Positions 11,416 to 22,738 are shown, counted from the stretch's first letter. The stretch is 64,000 bases of DNA from Psococerastis gibbosa (GCA_963971405.1 OZ020488.1:4526001-4590000), one strand, 5' to 3'. Program-made: numbers and translations. Notes: generated from the letters alone by a model not told the origin.

Positions 11416-11529
11416 TCCTCATTCATTCTGACCGACGTGGTGGGGGAATGGCGGGAACGAGATGTTGGCTGTCCAAGTTCGCTCAAGGACCGAACATTTC
11501 AGTCGAACTGAAGCCTTGGTCATGCGTAT

Positions 11530-11880
11530 TGCTATAATTTTCTTCGAGAATGGCAGTAAACACGTGTGGTCAGTTGAAAACACCACTAGATTAATTGAAG
11601 CCTATGAACGCTACCCTTTACTGTGGAAACCAAGTGAAAAATAGTACAGAAATAAATATATGGTCAATGATGCAATTATTGAAATTATGTCGGATGCAGT
11701 GTAATCGATCTGAAGAAGAAGTTGGAGAGTATTCTAGCGCAATACCGAAGGGAAAAGAAGAATGTTATTACCCGTTCTGGAATGTCCACAAGTTATAAAA
11801 AGAAACCATGGTGGGGACTTAAGTATCTTTGGTTTTTGGATGATAAATACACACCAAACCGCACTACTTCAAGCTCTGAT
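11530..11880 (+). pseudogene. MADF-type accessory gene, right-arm inverted copy
   Basis: Inverted copy of the left-arm sequence. The frame reads VWSVENTTRLIEAYERYPLL, with stop TAG after PSEK at 11642-11644, then YRNKYMVNDAIIEIM with further frame changes. Both arms share the same stop, so the inactivating change predates the inversion-duplication. Confidence 0.5.
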
Positions 11881-12586
11881 ACTTAATAATTAAACTGTCT
11901 CTCTCGGAATACTAGCATCATACTGCAATACCTTTCATGACTTTTTCATTCCAATTCGAGGTTTAGCAATTAAATTAATGTCTGGCAAGTTAATTTTATG
12001 TTTTCTTATCTTTAAATAACATAATATTAAAATTACAGACATTATAAAATACTTTGAAGTTTAAAAAAAAAAAAAATCGCGTCTGGCACATAATTAGCAA
12101 TGTTAAAAATGTCTGGCAATAAAGGAGGTATGTCACGTACACACGTAAAACAAAAACCTCTTACAATGTTTTTAAAATACAGGATTATTACCTGGACAGG
12201 TAGGATGCGCACTAATGAACGCAACCGCTACCGCTAGCTAGATAGCCCCTCTCACCGAAAGAGCAAGAAGGATGACATGTTACAAATTCAACTGACCCGA
12301 AATTCTTTCTCGTAAACGTTGCTAGCACCTACACTAATAGTCACATCCCCGGATTTTATTCGAGTGCATGCTATGATAATTTTTAATTTAATTCATGAAA
12401 TGAATTTATAGGAATGCTGGCACGGTCACAAGCCGTAAGGTATAGTATATTATTTGTAATTTGTTACGCAATTTCTTACAAATTATTAATGGGATGACCT
12501 CGGTCTGCCATGTGAGTTTTATATAATGGAAATAAAGTTTATTATAATTATTATTAAGGATTGATATTATTTTCTCTCTTACTTAG

Positions 12587-12769
12587 ATGGGAGCAAATCG
12601 CATGATCTGGAGAGTTCTGAAAAAAGAGCAGACATTCATGGAGAAGTGGTAGTGGAAAGCACTGATTTATTGGAGGAATTAATTATTCAATCTGGTGTGG
12701 CCGAAGAAGAGGAGAACCAACAGAGTGAACAAACTCCTACGCAGACGGATTTATTAGAGTCGAAGACAG
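12587..12769 (+). CDS. Cassette 3, exon A: acidic linker exon
   Basis: Third copy of exon A, 183 nt, acceptor ctctcttacttag, donor caG|GTGAGT, phase 1 on both sides. It encodes SKSHDLESSEKRADIHGEVV and EEENQQSEQTPTQ and is acidic with no recognised domain. Length equals copy 1. Both splice sites match copy 1. A TAA codon lies in frame just inside the intron, as in the other copies. Confidence 0.72.
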
Positions 12770-13175
12770 GTGAGTAATTCAGGGTCTTCACAATAACTTT
12801 CACATGGCTAGGAAGCAAAATTACCTCCGATGGCTGGTCGAACCAAGAGAACAGTATTGAGTGCACTAAGCGAGCGAAATTCATAGTATATCGTAGTCGT
12901 TATTAATGTTAAAAATGCGCAATGTGTCGCTTGCCCTTTGATAGTTTAGTTCTGGGTGTAAAATAATAAAATACTCAATATTAATGACAAAGTACTAAAA
13001 AATAATTTTTCTGTGGAACTTTTCTGTCGATGATTTCTAACTTCAGATATATTTTAGGTGTTAATTAGAGCAACAAAACCGATCAGGTTTCTTTCCCAAA
13101 CAAAGATTTGGGTTTGCATAAAAAAATTTTTTTTTTGTTGAAATTATGCATTACATCTTCTTCTGTAGTTGCAAT

Positions 13176-13367
13176 CTAGCGATTGGTTTGCAGCCAATCT
13201 TTCCACCTCCTCCTCCACTCCTCCCTGTCTTGGGCCGTTCTCTTGAGTTCCAAGTAGGTTCCGCTTCTCATATGTTTCTTGAGGTTGGCATTGGTGCCTT
13301 CGATTGTGCCTTCTATTATGGTGCTTAAGAGTCCTTCCTGTCTGATCAGGATTACATACCCTGCCAT
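13176..13367 (-). pseudogene. Non-LTR retrotransposon tail, relic
   Basis: The minus-strand frame has LLSTIIEGTIEG and, near its end, TAQDREEWRRRWKDWLQTNR. This pattern is typical of the C-terminus of arthropod non-LTR reverse-transcriptase proteins. No catalytic domain is left. It lies only in the cassette 3 copy of this intron. Confidence 0.4.
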
Positions 13368-13529
13368 TATTACTGTATTTTAATGTATTGATCTGCCCGT
13401 TATAGACTAAGGAAGCGTAACCAGCCCCCCCCCCCCCTGAAATGTGATTACTTTAGACTAGATGGTGTTGAACGTTCCAGATGTACAGCATTTCTACATA
13501 CACTACATACTACTACTACTATACTGTCA

Positions 13530-13926
13530 GGACATGTAGAGTGGTGGTACGGACTCTGACTTTCACCCGAAAGGTTGTTGGTTCGAGTCCTACTCATCCA
13601 CATTTTCTGGCTATGCTTCGGAGGGCCTTCCTAGTTGAGTGTAAGAGAGGGCTTAATAGCCCTAACTCCGCTAGGTTGGCTTAGTAATAGAACAAAAAAG
13701 TACTTATTTATTTATTTATTTATTTATACTATTGGATCATAGCCCTCCCCGAAATAAAGTCCTGGTTCTGGCTATGCTTCGGAGGGCCTTCCTAGTTGAG
13801 TGTAAGAGAGGGCTTAATAGCCCTAACTCCGCTAGGTTGGCTTAGTAATAGAACAAAAAAGTACTTATTTATTTATTTATTTATTTATACTATTGGATCA
13901 TAGCCCTCCCCGAAATAAAGTCCTGG
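13530..13926 (+). repeat. tRNA-derived SINE with an exact 161-bp tandem duplication
   Basis: 13535-13600 is a tRNA-like head with B-box ggttcgagtcc, followed by the SINE body. The stretch from 'ctatgcttcgg' (13611) through a TTTA microsatellite to 'gtcctggtt' is repeated from 13772 with period 161 and no difference that I could see. This implies a recent duplication. Confidence 0.75.
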
Positions 13927-14525
13927 TTACGTGCCTGCGTCCTATCGATCAATTCAGTGCTTTGGGATAGGAAATTCCGAGGCAACCGAAACCTAACCCT
14001 AGGAAAATTACGATATTTACTGTGGAAATATATTATTTATCTCGGTATCTACGCTAATTTGATAAATAGAAAAGCATTTTCGAGTAAACTCGGACCGGTT
14101 CTTTAGGTAGGGCTGCCATCGATAGTTGTTCGACCGCCGCCATGTTTGTTTATATCGGTTGATTTGATGTTTTTCTTTAAAACAGTGCCACGAACGTCCT
14201 GACTAATACCACGTTTCTTACTCTGTTAAATATTTTCGATTTAGCATAATCACCCCGAGGCCCACTCCCGATTGTTTGTTAACTTAGATAGCACGTCTAA
14301 CATTGTGAAGGCCCTTTCTGTGTCGAAAGCCTGCACATCCTGGTCCTTTTTTTCTGCTAGGGATTCATTGGACTAGACTGTCTGGCGCCAATGAACAACA
14401 AATATTGTAGATTGCGCTGATACTATTAATGCAATAAACACAGGCTCTTTTTTCGGAACACTGCACAGTTCCCTCATCAACTATTAATTTTTGTAATACA
14501 ACTAGGACCTTCTCTTTTATTTCAG

Positions 14526-14765
14526 GAACTAAGAAACGTTCAAAAGTTTGGTTGTACTTTATAAAAAATAAAGAAGAAAGAAGTGCTACTTGTAAACTTT
14601 GCCAAGCGACACTGCGCACTCTTAATGCATCATCTACTACTACCCTGTTACGGCACTTGCGCACAAAGCACCATTCACTTTATGAATACGAGATGAAAGG
14701 GAATGTAGACACATCTGTTTCTCAGGGCGATGTCACCTTAAAGAGAGCTGATGCGAAGAAATCCG
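14526..14765 (+). CDS. Cassette 3, exon B: BED-type zinc finger I
   Basis: Exon of 240 nt, acceptor ttttatttcag, donor ccG|GTAATT, phase 1 in and out. The BED finger reads KVWLYFIKNKEERSAT, CKLC, 17 residues, HLRTKH, with the same DVTLKRADAKKSG tail. The stronger alternative donor GTAAGT sits at 14801, as in cassette 1. Its use would shift exon C out of frame and give a single-finger product. Zinc ligands are intact. Confidence 0.83.
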
Positions 14766-15104
14766 GTAATTATTTTGCTTTTGATTCGATGCTGTATACA
14801 GTAAGTTAGTTCATAGACTTTGTAAGGAGACTTCTTTCAAATCACCAATCGGGATGACGATGACTCAATCCTGACAAGGTTTGCCAACTTTTTTTTCCCT
14901 CTAACTACAGTATTTTCTATACCAATGTGTCTAAAATTATAGTAGATCAGGAAAATGTCTAAAAAAAATGTAGTAGGACAATTTATCATATTTTCTTTAA
15001 TTAAATTAGTATGCTGGAAATAGGATCATTTATCACTGTATTCTTTTAATATAAATAATCATGTACTTCATTGTATGGCTTTAGTTACTTATTAGAGAAA
15101 TATA

Positions 15105-18008
15105 TAGACTACATGCCCATGGAGAAAATTTACCTGTGAAATGAACCATCGTGAATAACGCTTAGGGGGCTGTTACTATATCATAAAATAACTTAGAACT
15201 CAACGTAAGTACATAGAATTTCGCAGGTACAAGTGAGGAATTATTTATTATATTTATTTATTAATGTACGGCTTTTTTTTATAGCTTATAGATGATTACA
15301 AATCAATATCGAAAAACCTAGTGCCGTACAAAAGTGGTGGTGCCGGAAGTTAGTGCAAATTTTTAATTAGCCGGTAATTGTGGAAGCAAAATAGGTCATT
15401 TATTACTGTACGAAATTTGTGTAATTCTTTTTGTATACATATACTGATACTTTACCCATGAACGCCGTACATATTTTTAGCGGAGGGGTTGAAAGCCAAG
15501 GATCGCAACCCTTATCTTTGATTAGCCATGGGTGATGATGATGTGAAACAACATAAAATTAAATGGTCTTCAGAGTATTTCATGAGTAGATAATATTTTA
15601 AAGCATGCCGTACATTTTTTGTGGGACACATAGGTGTATGGCCTGTGAGTATGGGGAAAATTACTATCCTCCGAAAAGAGTAACTTTCCGGTGACTTTTT
15701 TCTGTACGGCAATAACATAGGTATTTAACTCTTTAGAAAGTCTTCGATAAACGATAAATGCCGTACACTTTTGATAGTCCGCTATTCTGTGAATTGGTAG
15801 ATTATTCCGCCAATACCTACCCTCTTTATTTATTTTTTAAATATTTTTCTTTTACCTCTGCTTTTTATTCTACATACTGTACTTTGCAAAATATTTATAA
15901 TTGAAAATAATGTTCTTAATTCTTCTTCTTCAAGTCACAGCCGGATGGCTGGTTAACAGCAACATGTGACTTGGATGCCTCGAATTATACATGGTTGCTG
16001 GTTCTTGGGATGCCACTTGAGCCTATAATGCGGTGGTTTCCCCTTGCCTTGCGCATCCTATGCCGTTGACCGTCACCTGTTGCCAGGATCCAGTTCGTCC
16101 GCCTTTAGGGAGCTTTCGTCTCCCATGGACAGAGGGTGCCCATGCCCTAACTCCACGGAGTTAGGCGGGGGGTCTTTGACCGAACCCCACTCGGTACCTG
16201 CCTGTGTTAGCCGTCATTGAATGTTGACGTTGCCCGCCCCTCACCGCGAGGAGGTGCAGGTCAGGAGTTTGCTGAGGGGCTAAATATTGTTAATTAAAAA
16301 TTTAAAAATACAACTAAGCACATGTATAAATTTTATTATTCTGAAAAAATATACTCTTTAAATGCAGTTAGACCCTTATAGAATCCCAGAATCCCTTCTA
16401 CACTCATGGCCTTGAATAACATCTAGCTATTCTATTGTCCGTGTGGTATTGTTCACATACCTGTTTTTTAGTGTTAAACGTTCGGTTCGAGTGAATATAC
16501 ATTTCCATACAATTTTTTTTTGTATTAAATAATTTATTAAAGATAAATATTATATATTTATTGTTTACAAAATTTACCGATAATTAATAATTTCTATTTA
16601 AAAAATTAATTAATTTTATTAATATATATATTTCTGTGTCTTCCTAGGTTTAGAGTACGTAATGTGTCATTTAAAATGTAGGGCCTTCGGCATTATAATT
16701 TTTTATTATTATTTAAAATTACAGACAAAATTTATCTGTTATTAATGACCTTAAGGGACATCTCAAACGTTAACGAAGTTTTTATCAGCTGTGAAGAATA
16801 ATCTGACGTACTATGTACGGCATATGGTTTTTTTGTTTATTTATATTTGTTACATGTAAAATAGCAATAATCTTCGAAAATATTACTTCTCGAATTACTC
16901 CAGCAGCCTGATCGGGGCGTTTATAATACCGGTATTTATTTAATCCACTGGTAAACAAGATAATTTTATAATGGAAAGTGCTATTCAAAATTTGTTTGTT
17001 TACAGTTATAATCCTAGGGAATTTATTTAAACCCGGTATTATAAACGCCTCGATCAGACTGCAGGAACATTTTAAAAAATCTTATAAATCTCGGAAATTT
17101 AATTTTTTTATCTTAATATTTTCATTTGTAACCATTTATAATGAACGGCTATAACGTACAACGGTAATATTTAATAACATAACACCCCTCCTAAAGCTTA
17201 TACAAAACATGACACTCCCAGGACCCCGCCCCCGGGGAAGACCGAAAATGACACTCCCCAGGAAAATCGAAGAAGACATAAGGACTCTCGCCCTCAACAA
17301 GGAAGACGCTCTAAACAGAGTTGTTTGGAAACGCCGCTGCCCTGCCGCCGACCCTCCCTGAGGACAAAGGCGATGTAAAAGTATTTATATTTTTAAAAAA
17401 AAGTTGCCGTACATTAATTCACGATCTTACTGCAGTAATTACTCGGGAAATCCTGAAATGTAGATAATTATTTATTTACACAAATAAAACTATAATTTTT
17501 GGGCGGCATAATTATCAAACATTGTCCGGCTTAAGTAACATTTTGAACAAGATGCCGTACATTTTACAATGACCTTATATCATATGGGTGTATGGAAAGG
17601 GTTGCGACCCTTGGCTTTCGACCCCTCCGCTGAAAATATGTACGGCGTTCGTGGGTAAAGTATCTGTTTATGTATACAAAAAGAATTACACAAAATAATG
17701 TCGTACAGTAATTAATGACCTATTTTGTATCTACAATTACCGGCTAATTTAAATTTGCACTAACTTCCGGCTCCACCACTTTTGTATGGCACTAGGTTTT
17801 TCGACATTTATTTGTAATCATCTATAAGCTATAAAAAGCCGTACAATAATAGTTGGTCATAATTCCTCACTTGTACCTGCGAAATTCTATGTACTTACGT
17901 ACTCACCTGTACCGCTCTGAGTTATTTTATGATACAGTAACAGCCCCCTAAGCGTTATTCACGATGGTTCATTATACAGGTAAATTTTCTCCATGGGCTT
18001 GTAGTCTA
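15105..18008. mobile_element. 2.9-kb foldback element in the B-C intron of cassette 3
   Basis: Ends are inverted repeats starting TAGACTACA(T/A)GCCCATGG, and the arms (about 15105-15800 and 17520-18008) stay similar for about 500-700 bases. It is flanked by 'atata' on both sides. The equivalent intron of cassette 1 (about 2145-2165) is uninterrupted, which confirms the borders. No transposase was found. The motif GCCGTAC (either strand) recurs at least 11 times inside. A secondary inverted pair is centred near 16990. Confidence 0.75.
17180..17365 (+). pseudogene. Non-LTR retrotransposon tail inside the foldback element
   Basis: One frame reads GRPKMTLPRKIEEDIRTLAL, then NKEDALNRVVWKRRCPAADP before TGA. 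The 'GRP...W...EED...L.....A..R..W' pattern is the usual C-terminal end of many non-LTR element proteins. Only this end remains. The neighbouring stretch 15910-16290 (GC-richer than its surroundings) is unidentified. Confidence 0.4.
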
Positions 18009-18041
18009 ATATATTATATTGGGACGTCTCTTTTGATTTAG

Positions 18042-18293
18042 GATCAACGAAACGTTCAAAGGTTTGGATGTATTTTGAAGAGGATGAAAGCCAAACTGGT
18101 GCTACTTGCAACTTATGTGGAGCCAAAGTGAAAACGTCTTATCGAACTACCACTTGCTACATAAGTCATTTGCGCAACAAGCACAGTTCAGCTTACATAT
18201 CGCTGGGCCTCAAGGTGAATACTGACGAAACCGGTTCTGATATGGCTATCGTTCGAAAGACTACTCCCTTGAAGTTAAGCCCGAAAACGGAGG
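18042..18293 (+). CDS. Cassette 3, exon C: BED-type zinc finger II
   Basis: Exon of 252 nt after acceptor cttttgatttag, donor gagG|GTAAGG, phase 1 on both sides. The BED finger reads RSKVWMYFEEDESQTGAT, CNLC, 16 residues, HLRNKH, with tail TTPLKLSPKTEG. It starts 33 bases after the end of the foldback element, yet the acceptor and polypyrimidine stretch are preserved, so splicing remains possible. The branch region may be new. Confidence 0.82.
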
Positions 18294-18545
18294 GTAAGGA
18301 CCTATGGTGAAAATCATAATTAAGAAAATATGTGTTACTGATCCTTTCCATTAATTGCTTCATTGTCAAATTCAGTTTAAGGTATATTTCAATTATTTCT
18401 ATCATTTTCTTCATAACCTCGAACAACACATAAATGCTACGATGCATGTTTATTAGCAGAGCCCCTCAAAGCAGATTTTAGACCCCATCCTATAAATCCT
18501 TGACTCCATTTCTATGTACAGATCAAGCTATTTCTCTTGTTGCAG

Positions 18546-18775
18546 AGCCAAAAATGAAGTCAAGAGTTTGGTTGTTTTTCACGAAGGATGAGAACGGAAC
18601 TATAGCAACTTGTCAATTGTGCAGTCATAAGTTGACCTTGAACCGCTATGGAGGCACCACCGCTCTCCGGAAACACATTGAACATAATCACGTTGAGTTT
18701 TCCAACTCGCTCGACCGAAACAATAAAGTTGAGAAAAAGATTGTGAATGGAAATGTCTACTATATTTTGAATTAA
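18546..18775 (+). CDS. Cassette 3, exon D: BED-type zinc finger III, terminal
   Basis: Terminal exon of 230 nt, acceptor ctcttgttgcag, phase 1 (Glu). The BED finger reads VWLFFTKDENGTIAT, CQLC, 17 residues, HIEHNH, ending GNVYYILN and TAA. Same length as its two paralogues. A-B-C-D together give about 301 residues. Downstream sequence matches that of cassette 1 at about 19005-19050. Confidence 0.83.
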
Positions 18776-19150
18776 GAAATAGATATGTTTGAGTCATGGT
18801 AACATATTGTTGAATTCTATACTTTTCGCTCCATTTAATATTCAATATGCTAGTATCTAAAAATATAAATTAAATTGTATTCATGGTTATTCCGGTTATT
18901 CATGGATTTCATCTTTCTTATCTTGTAATTCTTTTTTGGAAAACTTTTCTTGTAACTGGGTTTGTGCTTTTCTGGTAAACAAATTGCGTTCAATCGTACT
19001 TTATAAAGCTTCGACCGGGCCACAAGAATCTGTTATATCCAAGTTTTACTAAGGTACAATAGTTCAAATGCGTTGTATTTCTAGGCCATAGAGAATTTTT
19101 TATTTGATTCGATTCAGGTGTTCGTATAATAAGCCTAGTGTTATGCCAAT

Positions 19151-19534
19151 AATTCGCTCATGCACGAGAAAAGTGACACATTTCAAAAATTGCAAAATTG
19201 AGTTATTTATACAAAAATGTCGAGGAAAATATAGCGAATTTTATGAATGTAGTGTCACATATCTAATTTAATTTGTTTCCATTAGATTGCGTTTTGTCAC
19301 GGATCCATTGTCAAGTTTGACTACTTCAGGTTTGGCAATACTGACATAATTTCGGAATGTGCTCCAGGCGTTGACGTGGTAATTACACTTCTCTTTCAAG
19401 TAAACTGTCACATCTCAAAAGTATTAAGTGCCTCGATAGTACTACAAGTAAAACTAAAAAATGGTCAGAACTAAAATTTGAATTATATTTAGAATATTTA
19501 GTAATGTGTCACTTTTCTCGTGCATGAGCGAATT
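19151..19534. mobile_element. MITE with 30-bp terminal inverted repeats
   Basis: AATTCGCTCATGCACGAGAA at 19151 and its continuation (about 30 bases) are mirrored at the other end near 19505-19534. The 384-bp interior has no coding potential. The superfamily is not assigned. Confidence 0.65.
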
Positions 19535-20329
19535 GTAGAATTTATATATATATATATATATATATAGATACATACTGTATATAAACTTGTATTGTAATTC
19601 ATCATTCAATTTAATACTTATTGCTAATTTACCGATAGTACAATAGCTGCAGATTTTGTCTGTCATTGTCTGTCATAGACTTGAATTACATAGCTTGCTT
19701 GACAGCCCAGTTTATGAACATTACTGAACACCTTTCTAACTTATTGAGCGCTCTCTTGTAAGTTATAGCCTCACTGAAAGCACTCTTATTTAAGGGCCTC
19801 CACTTGGTCACTTTTCTAATGTAGGTAACTTTTTGGTTACTTTTTTAATATTTGGTTACTTTTAGTTACTTTTTTGAGGGGTTTTCGATATATATGTAAT
19901 TTTTTTAACTAATAAAAATTGCTTTTCTTGCAATCACGTGCAATTTAAAATTTGCCGCCGGCAGTAATATTTAAAATGGTATTGTATTGTGGGGTTCTGC
20001 ACTCAGAAGTCGGCATACAATACAAAGCCTAAACAAGATCACGCAACCCCCATTCATAAAAGGGAATACAGTACCTGGCCAGGCCTCACTCCATCCCTCT
20101 AGAACTATCCCCTGGGCTTAAACTTATGGACATGGACTGTGGATTATCCGTAGTAGTAGATTGGACCGTAGATTATCCGTACAGTAGTCAGTAAGTGTTA
20201 AGTCAGAAGTCAGTAACTGCGCTGTTAGTCGTTAGTCAGCTCGTGGCTTGGTTTAAAAATATACAAAATTGCGATTATCAGCTAATCTAGCGGAGTTAGG
20301 GCTGTAAAGCCCTCACTTACACACAGGCA

Positions 20330-20545
20330 AGACATGTAGCGTAGTGGTACGGACTCTGACTTTCACCCGAAAGGTTGTTGGTTCGAGTCCCACACTGGCT
20401 ACATTTTCTGGCCATGCTTCGGAGGGCTTGTAAAACAGGCGGTCCCCGGCCTTCCTAGTTGAGTGTAAGAGAGGGCTTTATAGCCCTAACTCCGCTAGGT
20501 TGGCTTAGTAATAGAAATAACAAAAGTCCTTGTTCATTTATTTAT
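20330..20545 (+). repeat. tRNA-derived SINE, best-preserved copy
   Basis: The head resembles a tRNA: A-box-like gtagcgtagtggt, anticodon-arm-like ctgactttcacccg, and B-box ggttcgagtcc. The body 'aggcggtccccgg ... ctccgctaggttggcttag' follows and it ends in a TTTA-type tail. Other copies: 2501, 13530, 24513 (+), 47985, 58795, 59575 (-). A short reverse fragment precedes it at about 20285. It is not a functional tRNA gene. Confidence 0.75.
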
Positions 20546-20689
20546 TTCAACTATAGGATAGACCGGGACCGCCTGCTTTATATGCCCTCCAAAGCATGGC
20601 CAGAAGGCAGAAAATGCAGTCAGTGTAGCTCCTGAAATATACTGTATGTATAAGAAGAGCAAGGCTGCCAGATATTCGGTTTTTCGACA

Positions 20690-21010
20690 CTGTAAATTAT
20701 AAACTTTACTGCTGTTAAAATCGTAAAACGTCATTATTTTGGACCTATTTTGTTTGGAACAATATGAATATGCATTTCTTTGCAAGCTTTCCTGCTGTAA
20801 AAACCCCACTGCTTTGCACTTACATTTTCAAATTTTTCCCCCGGGGGAGACCCCCGGGCCCCCTTTTTAAGTTAATTGCAATGTTATTTTTATGAATAAG
20901 AATTATATTGTAAGCTTTGTAAAATCCAAACTTTACTGTTGTTAAAATTCGTAAAACCTCGCTATTTTATTTTCAAAATTTTCCGCCGGGGCGACCCCCG
21001 GGCCCCCACT
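20690..21010 (+). repeat. Dispersed repeat with cccccgggccccc core
   Basis: The unit 'aaactttactg.tgttaaaat.cgtaaaac' followed by a 'gggg(a/c)gacccccgggccccc' core occurs twice here. Related pieces lie at about 24930-25190 and 33035-33140. No coding content. Confidence 0.55.
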
Positions 21011-21896
21011 TTGGGTTACAGTCGATTTATTCCGCATATCCGCGAAATATTATTAAAATATTATTATAAGCCTGTGTTCCAACCAAAGCTAAAACCTATA
21101 ATAAATTGCCTATGCTATCATATATACGAGTAACACACAATAACCTCTAAAGAACACACTAGATACAATTGAATTCTCAAGAAATAAATTTACACCAGAT
21201 AGGATCACAGTCGCCAGAGCAACCCCCGAAAAAAAATCCTGGCCGCGGGTTTGGGTTTTGACAAACGGGACAATGCATTGTCCTACCCAAAAAAGAATAA
21301 AATTTATGACCAAATTAATTAATAATGCATTCCGCAAAATTTTAAATGTTTTTTTCCATTCTGCATTAACGTTGCAATTTTGATTTTAGTCACTTCATCT
21401 AAAAAAAAAAAATACAGAAAATTCAAATTAAACTTCGTAAAATTGATAGTAATTATTATTGGAGCTTCAGAAAAGAAATTTATACTACGTAAAATTGTCT
21501 CGTTTTGAATTTCGCTGAATCTGACAACCCCGAGTTTAATTTTTTGGGGCGTTGGTGTGCATGGAGTTTCCAAAAATTGAAACACTGCCCTTAAAATTAA
21601 TATAGAATTTTATTGCCCTACAAATTTGAGTTCATTGATTTTATATTGCTTATTAGCGTATGAAACCCCTGAACAGGTTTTACAATGATGTAACCTGGTT
21701 ACTAAAAGGTCATTTTTTTTTCAAATCAAATCAATTGTATTTAGTTCTATCTAAAAAATAGAAGATACAAATGAACAATTCCCAACCCCAAATGTTCCTA
21801 TGAATGTGCTTGGGGAGGGAATATACCATATACTAGACTAAATTATTCAATTCAATAACAATGACATGTGTGCCTCAAATGGATAGGTATGCTATT

Positions 21897-22738
21897 GAAA
21901 GAACTGGTCCGAGTTTACTCGAACATGCTTTCCAATTTATCAATTAGTAGGGAGAGAAAATGAATAATTTCATGGTAAATAATTTTCCTATGGTTAAATT
22001 TCGGATATCTCGGGGGGGGGGGGTCCACCTGACGTCACTGGAGGTGAGGTAGCCTCAATATATTTAAAACACATTACAACACAGTAATAATGGCAGGGCA
22101 GGCAATGCATTTCAGCGTGAAGTTTCTATCATTTTTTCAAAAAAAAAATTTTGCGCAAAAGCAAATAGGTTTTTTGGGAAAGCAAACTGTCCGGTTTCGT
22201 TACTCAACTTAACACCTAAAACATGCCTGAAGGTAGAAATCATCGATAGAAAAGTTTCGCAGAAATATTATTTTTTAGTCATTTTTCATTAAAATTAAGT
22301 TATTTTTATTTTTTTACCCCCAGAAGCAAACTATCAAGGGGTAAGCGACCCCCCGCATTTTATCAACATTAAGAACGACTAGAATATACATATGTGAATT
22401 TAAAAGAAATCGTTGGAGCCGTTTATGAGAAATAATTTTTTTAGACGTTTTTTGGAGTTTTTTGAGAATAAAACCCCCCAAATTGAGTTAGCCCAAAATA
22501 TAAAAAAAACGGTCCCGAGGTATGATTTTTGTGAACCTACATGCCAAATTTCACTCAAATCCACCGAGTAGTTTCGACGAAATCGACGAACAGACAGACC
22601 GACAGACAGATATTTCGTAAAAAACACTTTTATGGGTTCCTGGTACCCCAAAACGTGTAAATCCGTTGAAATCTCGGAATCGAAAATTTCGACCGTCACA
22701 AAGCTTTCCTTATACTACGTATAAATTGGAAAGCAAAA
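21897..22738 (+). repeat. Dispersed repeat family X, longest plus-strand copy
   Basis: About 840 bases from 'aactggtccgagtttactcg' to 'ataaattggaaagcaa'. It has gctttccaatttat near the left end and its mirror at the right end. It includes a G-run (22011-22024), cccccagaagcaaactatca and a cagacagaca stretch. Other copies: 6725, 39849 (minus) and 52640. No protein coding seen. Confidence 0.75.

Larger units (their letters stand above)
9345..12340. mobile_element. Nested foldback / PIF-Harbinger transposon complex
   Basis: Long inverted arms: 'gctagcaacgtttacgag' at about 9350 is mirrored at about 12308-12330, and similarity continues for about 400 bases (9345-9740 against 11880-12340). Inner arms 10735-11268 and 11420-11880 are also inverted copies, each with a MADF-like reading frame. 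Within it, the motif GCGTCTCCACCAACCGAAC near 9905 and its mirror near 11336-11381 mark Harbinger-type ends. A transposase N-terminus lies at 10210-10382. All coding parts are broken, so it is non-autonomous now. It separates cassettes 2 and 3. Confidence 0.7.
12770..14525 (+). other. Intron A-B of cassette 3
   Basis: Non-coding. It holds the shared X-repeat relic (about 12895-13145), a LINE tail relic (13176-13367, minus), a C-run at 13427-13437, a SINE with a 161-bp tandem duplication (13530-13926), and an X-family end at about 14075-14115. Confidence 0.6.

Noticed and set aside
11074-11511. 145-residue plus-strand open frame with several Cys
   Set aside because: It crosses the MITE and arm junctions of the foldback and is composed of transposon end repeats; no CxxC-HxxxH spacing.
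20330-20402. Possible tRNA gene with B-box ggttcgagtcc
   Set aside because: The same segment occurs in at least six dispersed copies with a common downstream body and A/T-rich tail, so it is a SINE head. The acceptor stem does not pair properly.
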